Shown piece after piece: positions 1 to 8,837 of a stretch of 10,000 nt of DNA. This stretch comes from Acanthamoeba sp. SK_2022b. Its lineage: Eukaryota; Discosea; Longamoebia; Acanthamoebidae. The number at the start of each line of letters is the position of its first letter. The first letter of the stretch is position 1. Position numbers and translations under genes: made by a program. Where the stretch lies: the NCBI GenBank assembly GCA_027943245.1, contig JANDJZ010000207.1:1-10000 (forward strand). Direction: 5' to 3'. The notes beneath the pieces were generated by a model. It saw nothing but the letters and a program-made list of their open reading frames with translations. It had not been told where the DNA came from and did no database searches.

Positions 1-585
1 AGGGAGGAGTACTTGGCCATGGAGATCGGAATTATGAAGACCTGTCAGAATCCCAGTATCGTCCGCTTCATCGACAGCTACCGCGTCGATGACATCGTTT
101 GGGTGAGTCGACTCTCTGCCCTCTCGTTGGCCACACCTGCTTCTGTGTTCTCCCATCCAGACCTCGCTTTTCCATCTTTGGATTGACGCCCTTGGCCATC
201 ATCGTATCATCGTCGATCAGGTGGTGATGGAATACTGCGGCGGAGGGTCCTTGCTTGAGATTGTGGAGATCTACGAGCAGTTCAGGCTCACCGAACGGCA
301 AGTGGCGTTCATCGCCCGAGAGGTATCTCAGTGTTCCACTCACTACGCGTTTCATGTGCCCTTGGCTGACTCATGCTTGGACAACCGTCATAGTGCGTGA
401 AAGCTCTGCACTATGTCCACTGCATGGGCCGCCTGCATCGCGACATCAAGGTACCTAGCCACTCTCGGGCACCGATATCGGTGCGTGTGGCCTAACCTTG
501 CTTTGTCCGCCTTAATCTTGTTCCAATGAAGAGCAACAACATCCTCCTGTCGTCCAAGGGCCAGGTCAAGATCAGTACGATCTCC

Positions 586-670
<85 letters not shown>

Positions 671-1392
671 GAAATCAACCCTCCGCGCTCACTAATGCTG
701 ACCGCACACCTCCACCTCAGCCGATTTTGGGTTTGCGGCGCAGCTGACCGAAGAGAAGCAACAGAGGAACACCATTTTGGGCACTGCCTATTGGATGGTG
801 CTGAGCCCCCGATTCACCACCCTTTTTGTTCGCGCCAGCTCACGCAGTTTCGCTTCGCGCATCCCCCGGTCACGTGACAGGCTCCCGAGGTGATCAAGGG
901 GATCGACTACGGCCCCAAGGTGGATATCTGGTCGTTGGGCATCCTCATCATGGAGATGGTCCAGGGCTCTCCGCCTTACCTCAACCTCCCTCCTACAAAG
1001 GTGCTCTCTCTCTCCCCCCCCCCAACAACCCAGCCATCCTGGCGTAATGTGCTGACCGGCAGCCGTTGCTCTCTGAAGGCCCTGTTGTACATAACCACGA
1101 AAGGAGTCCCGCCTGTGAAGAACGCCGCAACGTGGTCGTCGGAGTTCCATCACTTCCTCAACCGATGTGTGGAGCGCGACGTCTTTGCTCGTGCCACCGC
1201 AGAGGAGCTTCTTGAGGTGCGCTCACTCCCAAGGCCTGCAGCACCCGCGTTGACGCACCATCTGAGCATGCTCCCGTGGATGTGTGTGATCAGCATCCCT
1301 GGCTAAACCAAGCTTGCTCGCCCGAGGAGCTAGTACCAGCCATCATGGAGGCCAAGAAGCACCGTGATGGTGGTCTGTGTGTCCTCTTCTAA
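1..1392 (+). CDS. PAK-family serine/threonine kinase, 3' part (5' end outside window)
   Basis: This is the catalytic domain of a STE20/PAK-type protein kinase, the class that phosphorylates cytoskeletal and MAPK-pathway targets under Rac/Cdc42 control. Exons are 1-102, 221-322, 394-450, 532-574, 721-797, 881-1000, 1079-1216 and 1294-1392; all introns are GT-AG and phases agree, giving 245 residues. In fragment numbering one sees the alpha-C glutamate (8), hinge MEYCGGGS, catalytic loop HRDIKSNN (83-90), TDFGFAAQL (102-110), activation-loop Thr119, GTAYWMAPEV (122-131) and DIWSLG (142-147). SPPYLN, FLNRC and the terminal HPWL segment match PAKs closely. The glycine loop, the ATP-binding lysine and any CRIB/autoinhibitory region would lie upstream of the window. 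Oddities are Ala where PAKs have Pro in GTPYWM, and a C-terminal CVLF that fits a CaaX prenylation box. PAK-family assignment is firm; substrates are unknown. Confidence 0.93.
585..668. repeat. compound (CT)11(CA)31 microsatellite in kinase intron
   Basis: Perfect CT units (585-606) run directly into perfect CA units (607-668). The tract fills more than half of the 146-base intron (575-720) between the HRDIKSNN exon and the DFG exon of the kinase gene. The CT part lies near the donor, so it is not the polypyrimidine tract next to the acceptor. Long open frames across it, encoding Ser-Leu or His-Thr repeats, are artefacts. Confidence 0.95.
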
Positions 1393-1676
1393 GGCAGCCA
1401 AAGTCGGAAATAAAGAAAACGTTTTTGTTGTTCTTCCCGCAATAAGATCGGCATGCAAAGAATTCTCCGTCGTTTTTGTGTCCGTCTCCCAAGAGAGGGT
1501 CTTCGTCTCCCTCTTCCTTTTATTCACTGCCGCAGCCAGCCTCTACTCAGTGTGCACGAAACTACCACTACTTCACGGTGCAGAAACACAACGCGGAGGG
1601 AAAAAAGAAATAGATTGGGAAGGCGATTTCTCCAAGCAGCATTTTTCTTCTTCTTCATTCTTGACGCACTTCAACG
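1393..1676. other. intergenic spacer between kinase and membrane-protein genes
   Basis: This spacer of 284 bases must hold the kinase 3' UTR and the promoter and 5' UTR of the next gene. Apart from the AATAAA at its start I see a pyrimidine-rich stretch (about 1640-1660) just upstream of the next ATG, and no clear TATA box. Confidence 0.6.
1409..1414 (+). promoter_or_regulatory. AATAAA polyadenylation signal of the kinase gene
   Basis: A canonical AATAAA hexamer lies 17 bases after the kinase TAA stop, in a short AT-rich stretch. Its position suits a very short 3' UTR. It is called from motif and position only. Confidence 0.45.
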
Positions 1677-3810
1677 ATGAAGGGAGGCAAGGGGTTGCCG
1701 CCACTGAGCAGCGATACGGGCAAGGGCCTCCATCAACCCCTTTTAGATCCACGCCGAGACGAACGGCCCGGGCCACTTCCTCCCACCGCCTTTCCAGGAC
1801 AGGAGGCCAGAACGTCCTCGTCCGGCCGAGGACCCGTTGATGGATTCCTCTATCCTGAGGATGCGGAGGCACAGGCACACGGGACGGAGCTACGACGCTC
1901 GCGGCACCCCACGATGAAGCGGTTCATCAAGAAGCAAGGGTTGCCGCTTGCTACCTCGTGGCGGTCGGTCTTCATCTATGGCCAGTTCCTCGTGCTGCCC
2001 TTCCTTGTGGCCCTTGGTTGGATCCTGCTGCCCAACATCAACTACTATTCATGGGCCATCATCAGCGGCCTGTATTTCTTCTACTCTTTCCTCATCTGGC
2101 AAACGTGGTTCGATATTCTCCTCCCTGGTGCGTTCCCTCTCTCTCTCTCCGGTCTCTTGCGTTTGCATTTCTCCTCTCACTTATTTATTTATTTATTATT
2201 TATTTGTCTTGGGAATGGACAAACGGGTGGGGGGTGTTGGTACCATTTGTCCACAGGTTGCAGTCAAGTTCAGTGCCAGGTGTTCAACGTGATCTTCATT
2301 TCAGGAACAGCGGGGTGGTACGCCGTGATGAAGATCACCGGTACACACCTCCTCTCCTCTCCTCTCTCCACTTGGTGGCGGCGCCAAGCTCAAGCGGTTA
2401 TGTATGTCTCGGCCGTGCAGATATCGATCACCAAAAGCTGGCCTACACACTGGTGGCGCTCTATGGGCTGTTTCTCAACCTGATCTGTTTCTCCATACAC
2501 GTATGGCGGTCACGGGTCTTCAAACAGGTAACACCACCCCAACACGTTTACAACAAGACCCGGCAGCCGGCCTGGCTTCGATCGTCTGACGTCTTCCCCT
2601 CTTTCGTGCACTCCATCGTCCCCCCCCCCCCAATCCCCTTATTTTCATGTCAGGCGTCAAAGTGGGAGCCCGCTCCGCTGCCGGCGGTGTACCAGGGGTC
2701 GGATGGTGAGCCCAAGCTCGATCTGGACGGCCTCCAAAACTACACCGAATCGCTGAAGCTCGAAGCCGATAAGAAGCGAGGACCCACTTTCCAGGATCAG
2801 CAAAAGACCTACCTCGAAAAGGACCTCCACTGCTCTCGCTGGTTCTACAACATCTTCTGCTTCATCGAGTACGCGGGCCGCTTTTCCCCTATCCCCTCAT
2901 GCTTATTTTTTGGCAATTGCCTGCGCAAGAACGGTGTGTCTCGCGACAGATGCTCGATGAAGCCAGCTCCTTAATTAAAATTTCACACTCAGGTGGATTG
3001 ATTGGAACCGCAAGCGGGAGTCGTCCGCTGCGAATGTGGAAATGGCGTGGAAGACACTCGTTTGGGGCGTCATCTACCGGTACCGCTACCATCGCCGTAT
3101 ATCCGCCGGACATATCGGCGCCCTGGTGTGTGACGCTGACGCTCCTCTCCTCTCTCGGAATAACCAAAAACAGGGCGCTTCTTTATGGAGTGTGGGCGTG
3201 GCTGCAGTTCTTCACCGGTACGCACTTGGACTCGGTCCGCTGTTGTCTTTCACGACTCATGCCTCTCTTGCTGATGGTTGTCGTCGTCGTCATCATCGTC
3301 ATCGCAGAGTTTGTTGTGCAGTTGGACGTCTTCAAGAACTCCTTCTTTGGCATTCTCACGCTGTCCTTCTACCAGGTCGTTCGTGTGATCATCCTAAAGG
3401 TGCCTCCTAACTGCTAACATTTATCTCCTGCCCCGCTCGCTCGCTCGCTCGTTCACACGTTCCACTATCCACTGTCCAGATCATGTTCTCCATCAATGAC
3501 AAACTGCCCGCCGTCAAGGAGTTGAAGTATTTTTCGCAGTTTGCCGTCCCCATGATGCTCTACCTCTACTACCGAAACCTCTTCCTTTCTGTCAATCGTA
3601 CGGTTAATCGACCCTGCTCTAGCCTCCCTTCGCTATATTCATCGTGGGCTCCTAACATCTGATCTCGACACGCACAGAATGGTGGGTGGTGATCGCCGTG
3701 TCCATCGTTGTCTTCCTCACACAGTTCACGCTCTATCCCGTGCAAATGTCCCAGTGGTTTTACGATCTGCGATTCGGCACCCTCAAGCACAAACTTCAGG
3801 TAAGCCGCGA

Positions 3811-3849
<39 letters not shown>

Positions 3850-4732
3850 ATATCAATTTAAATGCTCGGCATTGACCCACACCACTTTGTCTCACTTTGG
3901 GGGTCGACGGTCGTGTGGTGCAGAAACCGAACAAAAAGTGGCTCAACATGCTGGCCGAGGCCATTGCCCCTTCTGAAGTCACCTATGAGAACTACCTCAC
4001 CATACTCACCGTGGAATACTACTTTGACGAAATCGGTATGCAAGTCCCTTTCATTAATCGACGCTTTGCTCTGACCTAGGTTTCGACGTCTGATTTAATA
4101 CCTTGTGTATTTTTTGCGTATCTTCAGCCACCTACACTTCCATCGCGGCTACCTTCATTCTCTTCCCCATTATTCGGTACGTTCCTGCAACCCCGGCGAG
4201 GCATCTCGATTTCCTCTTTACGCCCTTTGCTCATGCTTCTATCTTGATATCCTGATTGTGCAGATACAGCTACAACAGCGACGTCTATCCCCTCATCACC
4301 AACCTTTCAGAAGACGAATTCGAAGGTACGCACGCATCCGATCCTTGGACGAGCACACCCGCCGGCGGTTGCAAGAAGATACTTGGCCGGACTGACCGTT
4401 GTGTCTGTGGTGGGTTGTGGTATGCGTGCGTTAATAGGTTTGATGCTACGCTTTCTGTTCATGTTTGGTGCTGAGGCAGCGGGCGATATGCTCAACAAGA
4501 GCATCATCTACTTCGTCTATCGCATCAATGCTGCTTCAACAGTACGAGCAATGGCCTGCAACCATCCATTGTGTGTTCCCGCAGCAGGAGCTAACCTCCC
4601 TCCCCGTCTCATAAGGGACGCAACTTGACGATCCTCAATTACCGCACACGGTTCCTGTTTGGCCTGTTCACCGTTTGGCTGGTATCCTCCACCTACTACT
4701 CCATGGTGCGCCTGGATAAGATCATCAGCTGA
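1677..4732 (+). CDS. unrecognised polytopic membrane protein, about 573 aa, 14 exons
   Basis: I do not recognise the family. Exons are 1677-2127, 2257-2340, 2421-2527, 2654-2868, 2993-3079, 3174-3217, 3308-3399, 3480-3597, 3678-3799, 3924-4035, 4128-4176, 4264-4325, 4480-4541 and 4616-4732. All are GT-AG, phases join at every junction, and the total is 574 codons including TGA. The first 80 residues are hydrophilic and rich in Gly, Pro and Arg, with no signal peptide; Met80 is a possible alternative start. About ten hydrophobic segments follow, near residues 99-118, 123-143, 156-175, 185-206, 303-328, 340-358, 375-395, 401-420, 478-493 and 544-565. A charged loop (about 215-272) separates the first four from the rest. 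Aromatic residues are abundant (for example EWIDWN, WAWLQFF, QWWVV). A transporter, channel or membrane-enzyme role is possible but not shown. Intron 1 (129 bases) is stop-free and in frame, so the first two exons could also be read straight through. Confidence 0.8.
3811..3846. repeat. (TAT)12 trinucleotide microsatellite
   Basis: Perfect TAT/ATT units lie in intron 9 (3800-3923) of the membrane-protein gene, 11 bases after the donor. The AT-rich tract is unlike the flanking exons. A similar AT-rich TTTA-type stretch sits in intron 1 at 2181-2205. Confidence 0.9.
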
Positions 4733-4762
4733 GCGATCTATAAGAAGGAAGCGCATCATTCG

Positions 4763-4844
4763 CCCCTCTTGGGAGGGGACTCTGCGGTCTGTCTGGGTGT
4801 ACAAATATACAAACCAGTGACCGGGGCGCTACGCTCAAGCGTAG
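4763..4844. repeat. two short inverted repeats just 3' of the membrane-protein gene
   Basis: CCCCTC-TTGG-GAGGGG (4763-4778) is a perfect 6-bp stem with a 4-base loop. CTACGCT-CA-AGCGTAG (4829-4844) is a perfect 7-bp inverted repeat. Both lie within 115 bases of the TGA stop and would be in the 3' UTR. Function is unknown; stems this short can arise by chance. Confidence 0.4.
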
Positions 4845-5477
4845 GTGACGGACTGGATGGACCCAACAGCGAAGGTTGTCCTGCAGCACGAATGGAGGCT
4901 GAGGAAGGATCACCTATGGTTGAGTTGTTGATGTAGGGTTGGCATTGGTGGGCATGAAGGTAAGCCTGTGGTGCATAGATGATGATAGCAAGTTTGATTC
5001 CACTTGTGGGTTGCCTGCCTGAGGCTCACAGGCCTTCTTGAGCTTGCACATCAGTCCTCATCTGATAGTGGGGTTGACATAGCCCTCAAGCTGTTCAACT
5101 AAGTGGATCTAAATCAATACTCCACTATCACCATATTGTATGTGAGCAGGGCAACAAAACCCCTCAAATCATATGGAGCAAGATTCTTCAGTGTTGAAAC
5201 AGAGAGAAGTGTATTTGTGTTTTATTTACAAGCACTAAACAAGACACCACAATGCCAGGCACATATTTTGCTGTGGCCAGAGACAAGAACAGTCAAGTAC
5301 AAAAGTAGGAGAGAAAAAGGTCAGGGAAAAGGCCAGGGATCTACGAGAAATTCCAGAGAAATTCCAGGGAAAAGTCGTAGTTTGCAAACTAGTGCTCAAT
5401 AATTGTCAAGTTTATATAGTAAATGGGACAAGAAGTTTGTAAATACGTTGTGGTGTACAAAGTAAGTGCATTTGAAG

Positions 5478-5485
5478 TATATAAA
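5478..5485 (+). promoter_or_regulatory. TATA-box-like element upstream of the chromodomain gene
   Basis: TATATAAA lies 176 bases upstream of the first in-frame ATG (5661), in otherwise AT-rich DNA. This is motif and position only. Confidence 0.3.
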
Positions 5486-6281
5486 CTACCTTATCACGAA
5501 AGATTGAATATTAGTAAAAGATGGAGAGATATCATTTGGCCACTGCTCAAGTGCCATTTCTTCTTGGCAATTTCCTGCTGGGGGAGAAACGTTAACATCC
5601 TGGACCATATATGATGCACACCAGCACTAAATTGGCAAATACCAACGTTCCTTTGCTTGCATGCCAAACCACCAACATCAACCTTTTGTGCACCACATGA
5701 TCACCATGGCAGAGACTGGAGCAAATACTACTGCAGATATTATTATTATAGACCCTGTGCAGAAGGAGCTCAACCGTCTTGAGGCTATCTATGCCCTGGA
5801 GAACATGCAGGACTACATCAATCAGACCACCACTCTTGGACACAATGGGTGTCCACAACACTTCAACAGTGTGCCATGGCCACTTCTTGCAAGGCAGCTG
5901 GCCATCCTCAAGCACTTCCTTGCCGACTGGGAAGAGTATGTGCTCAGCTGTAACCCAGAAGACAGAGCACTGATCATGGCAGCAGCAAGGATCCACTCAT
6001 TAACAATGACAACAAAAAAGAAGATACTCCCTGTATGTAAACTATGATGTCTCCTTTGTTTGTGAACACATGGTGAATAAGGCTTTACAAACTGCTGCAG
6101 TTGCTGACAATGCTGATACAAGCCAACCATTTTTCTATCTTCCCCCTCTCTCTCTCTCTCAACTCTTCAGGAGGCAGCAGTGGTGGCCCTAGCAAGTGGG
6201 AATGCTGATGGTGCTGCTGCTGCTGTGCTGTCATTGTCAGTGTTAGCATTGCCATTATTATTGTTATTGTTGTTTGTCATC

Positions 6282-6309
6282 TCATCATCATCATCATCAT
6301 CATCATCAT
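6282..6309. repeat. (TCA)n tract
   Basis: This tandem TCA run lies inside the probable intron 6211-6342 of the chromodomain gene. If the intron is retained it encodes poly-Ser after a Leu-rich run. Shorter TCA runs recur at 7271-7285 in the coding region and at 7867-7900 in the following intron. Confidence 0.85.
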
Positions 6310-8012
6310 TCTCATCGTCATTGTTGTATTTATTGTTGGCAGAAGAAGATGAGGATGAGGTCAGCAGTGTGACAACAGGCCAGGTTGCACATTCCCATGT
6401 CTACCAGACAGCACACGACTTCAAGAGCAGCGTGGGCAACTACTACAAGTTCATCCAGGACATGGAGGTCCTTGACTTTGAGGAGCTCAGGCTTGAGCAC
6501 CTGTGGAGCAAGCCTTGTGTCCATGGGTGGATCTGATGGACCAAGGCCGGGGTTACTGGCTCAACCCAACACAACAAGGCCCTCCACTTGATTCGGATCA
6601 TCATGTGGCTGGCAGATGAAGCTATGGAGGCAGCTCCCGAGCCAGAGCAGAAGGCCATCGGCTCCTGCCTGCGCATCCTTTGTCAGTTCTCTGAGATGGG
6701 CAAGTGCCAGTACCTACGGGTGGTGGGGAAGGCCCTGAATGAGGAGGCTCTCATTAAGGCTGGTGCTACATTGCACCCAGATGAATGCCCAGTCTTCATT
6801 CTTTGGCTGCTGGACTGAATTGACACCTTCTCTCAGCCATTCAAGCCTGCTGCCAAGGTATAATACCATTCCACCCCACAAAAATTCATAAGCAAGCATT
6901 ACATCCTAGTGTATTAGTTTGTAAAGAATGGATGTATGTCTGTTTGCTAAGAAACACTCTCTACAAACCATACTCTTGGTGGTGTGCACCAACAACCTGC
7001 AGCAGGAAGCCAAGCCAACATGGCACCTGGCATTTCAGCTGGAGCGCTACATCATCTCTCTGCTTGAGGTCTTCAATGGAGGCTTTCGCCAAGAGGTTGG
7101 GGCCAGCTTGCGTGTTGATTGGCTTACCTGGACCACAGATGCCTCACAGATCATGGCGACCGTTGCCTTGGAGAAGACTGTTTGTTCAAAGACAGACAAG
7201 GTGCCACTCTGTGCCTACATCAAGGACCACCTTGATTTCTTCATCCAGCATGTTCGGCCTGTCCTCCTGCAATCATCATCATCACCCTCCTCCTCAACAT
7301 CAGGGACTGCTTCTGCTGCACTCCCAATACTGGCACTATGGATCAACAGCCAAGGCAAGGTGCTCCAATTTGGCAGCTACACCAAGGCACTCCTGTTGGT
7401 CTCCCATGAATTCCATCCTCTCCTCCATCTCACATTGCTCTCTCATTGGCGTGCCTTCATCACTGCATTCTACAAAGGCGATGTCTCCTATGATGGCCCC
7501 TTTGATGCCTTTCGTTGCAAGCTGAGCACACTGCTCAATGTGACTGAGATGGTGATGGAGACACACTACAATTGACACTCATCAGGCCAAACCAACATCA
7601 ACACCCAGAGGGCCTTGGTTGAGAGCATCAACTTTGCTGATGATTGGGTTTGGACCCACCTCACCCAGGCAGCAAGTAAGTTGGCCACCATCAACAACCC
7701 CGTAGCCCACCGAGTTGAGACTATCATGACAAGCCGGGTGCTCCACCTCACCACAGATGACAGCAAGTGGGCTGAGGAGATGGCCATGGCTGGGTTGTCT
7801 CCAGCTACATGCTCACCAGCTTCACAGCGTACTCAGCTCTTGGCGAAGTTCACCCAAGGTATGTGTTCATCATCATCATTGTCATCATCAGCATCATCAT
7901 AGATATGCTGCATGAAAATTTGTTTGTGTGTGGGGTCTCTTTGGAAGTTATTGTATTGGTGTAGTTTGCTAACTAGCTAGCACATTAATTTATTTGCACA
8001 GTGGAGCATGAG

Positions 8013-8033
8013 CAGCAGCAGCAGCAGCAGCAG
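8013..8033 (+). repeat. (CAG)7 polyglutamine tract
   Basis: Seven consecutive in-frame CAG codons lie at the start of the last exon of the chromodomain gene. They are followed by an acidic Asp/Glu stretch and by Gly/Ala runs made of GGA and GCA repeats (8141-8182). Confidence 0.9.
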
Positions 8034-8351
8034 CCAAGTGCCTCCATTCTGGCATGCCCAGCTGAAGCAGCTATGACTGTGGTGGAGGATGATGACAGTG
8101 ACTACAACAAGGAGGATGAGGATGACTATGATAATGGCAGAGGAGGAGGAGGAGCAGCAGCAGCCACAGCAGCAGCAGCAGAAGCTCCCTGCCACTGGCA
8201 GCACCCACATGAGGCTGCTGTAGCAGCACTGCCTAAGATCCAAGCCTGCCTGGCTAATGCCTGCCAAGTGCTGGCCTTGCTAGCAGTCTCTGACAACCTG
8301 GAGGAGGCTAATAACCTGACTGATGATGACAATGGCAACTATGACAACACC

Positions 8352-8502
8352 TTCCTGGTGGACCACATTGTGGCCCATCAGGTGTTGGAGTCTGGCACGC
8401 TCCTCTTCCAGGTACGCTGGGCATCATTCTCTGCAGCAGCTGACACCTGGGAGCCCCTGCACAACCTGGTGGGCTGTGTCGAAGTGCTGAACACCTACCT
8501 AT
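8352..8502 (+). other. chromodomain coding region
   Basis: The translation runs from FLVDHIVAHQ through LLFQVRWASF and DTWEPLHNL to VEVLNTYL. It matches the chromodomain pattern of an N-terminal beta strand with an aromatic residue, a central VKWKGY-like strand, the TWEPxxNL signature and a C-terminal helix. Phe, Trp and Phe stand at the three positions that form the methyl-lysine cage in HP1-type domains. In known proteins this fold binds methylated histone tails. In chromoviral retroelements it directs integration, but no integrase is visible upstream here. Confidence 0.82.
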
Positions 8503-8630
8503 GCTCAGCTCTTCTTAGCCCTAAGAGGAACTCGTAGAGCTTAAGGAGTTGGATTGATCATCCTTACTTACAATGTCATACATGCTCTAGTTTACAAATA
8601 CATGGTACCAGTTTGTTTCTTTACTGTGAG

Positions 8631-8710
8631 GTTTGTTTGTTTGTTTGTTTGTTTGTTTGTTTGTTTGTTTGTTTGTTTGTTTGTTTGTTTGTTTGTTTGT
8701 TTGTTTGTTT
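8631..8710. repeat. (GTTT)20 tetranucleotide microsatellite
   Basis: Eighty bases of uninterrupted GTTT units lie about 90 bases after the stop of the chromodomain gene. The absence of interruptions points to recent expansion. The open frame through it encodes only Val-Cys-Leu-Phe repeats and is not a gene. Confidence 0.97.
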
Positions 8711-8829
8711 TGCCCACACACAACCAGGTGAACCTTTATTTACAATGTAATACTAGATCTGCTTTAGAAACACATTGAAAAAGCAGTTTGCAAAGAACCA
8801 ATTTTTTAGGATTTTGCTTTGTTTAGGAT

Positions 8830-8837
8830 TATATAAG
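8830..8837 (+). promoter_or_regulatory. TATA-box-like element upstream of the Lys/Ala-rich gene
   Basis: TATATAAG lies 281 bases upstream of ATG 9111, followed by G/T-rich sequence. It would suit transcription starting near 8860 with a spliced leader using the candidate intron 9019-9102. This is motif and position only. Confidence 0.3.

Larger units (their letters stand above)
4733..5660. other. intergenic region containing the composition switch
   Basis: The first 160 bases still contain frequent CpG and two short inverted repeats. From 4891 to 5343 there is no CpG, and GC content falls from about 5100 onward. I find no convincing gene. A 99-codon open stretch at 5103-5402 has no ATG start, no recognisable protein character, and internal short repeats around 5320-5375 (AGGGAAAAG and GAAATTCCAG types). 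The right part probably holds the promoter of the chromodomain gene. Confidence 0.6.
5661..8537 (+). pseudogene. chromodomain-containing protein gene with three in-frame TGA codons
   Basis: The preferred exons are 5661-6032, 6171-6210, 6343-6857, 7003-7858 and 8002-8537, about 772 residues ending at TAG. An alternative keeps 6211-6342, a stop-free 132 bases encoding Leu- and Ser-runs. TAA at 5628 lies in frame upstream, so ATG 5661 is the first start in this exon. One frame is maintained to the end except for TGA at 6534, 6816 and 7573, each with coding-like sequence on both sides (HGWI/WTKAG, WLLD/IDTF, HYN/HSSG). The first 630 or so residues are unrecognised; I see no integrase, transposase or helicase motif. 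The last exon encodes seven Gln, an Asp/Glu-rich stretch, Gly/Ala runs and a C-terminal chromodomain. The segment is CpG-poor, so the stops fit CGA-to-TGA decay. Alternatives are undetected small introns around the TGAs or UGA readthrough. Exon 7003 could equally begin at 7006. Confidence 0.6.

Noticed and set aside
1364..1840. 158-codon open frame overlapping the kinase end
   Set aside because: It begins in another frame inside the last kinase exon and runs through the spacer and the start of the next gene. The kinase frame has a clear TAA at 1390-1392.
3569..3982. Minus-strand poly-Asn frame
   Set aside because: It is the reverse reading of the TAT microsatellite plus exons of the membrane-protein gene.
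5103..5402. 99-codon open frame in the AT-rich spacer
   Set aside because: No ATG start, no domain-like character, and it is built partly from short repeats. Open by composition.
6711..6834. A 124-base intron (GTACCT to CTCTCAG) that would remove the TGA at 6816
   Set aside because: The donor and acceptor look reasonable, but the donor falls at phase 2 and the acceptor at phase 0, so the join would break the frame, and the removed stretch reads as good protein. Kept only as a general alternative.
6534..7575. UGA reassigned to tryptophan across the genome
   Set aside because: All of the roughly 27 Trp codons I read in the two intron-rich genes on the left are TGG and none is TGA. The TGA codons within frames occur in CpG-depleted DNA, where decay from CGA explains them.
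8352..8502. Chromoviral Ty3/gypsy integrase C-terminus
   Set aside because: The chromodomain fits, but I see no zinc-binding HHCC, DDE, reverse transcriptase or protease motif in the 2.7 kb upstream.
8554..8778. Open frame through the GTTT array (Val-Cys-Leu-Phe repeats)
   Set aside because: It is a translation of the microsatellite only.
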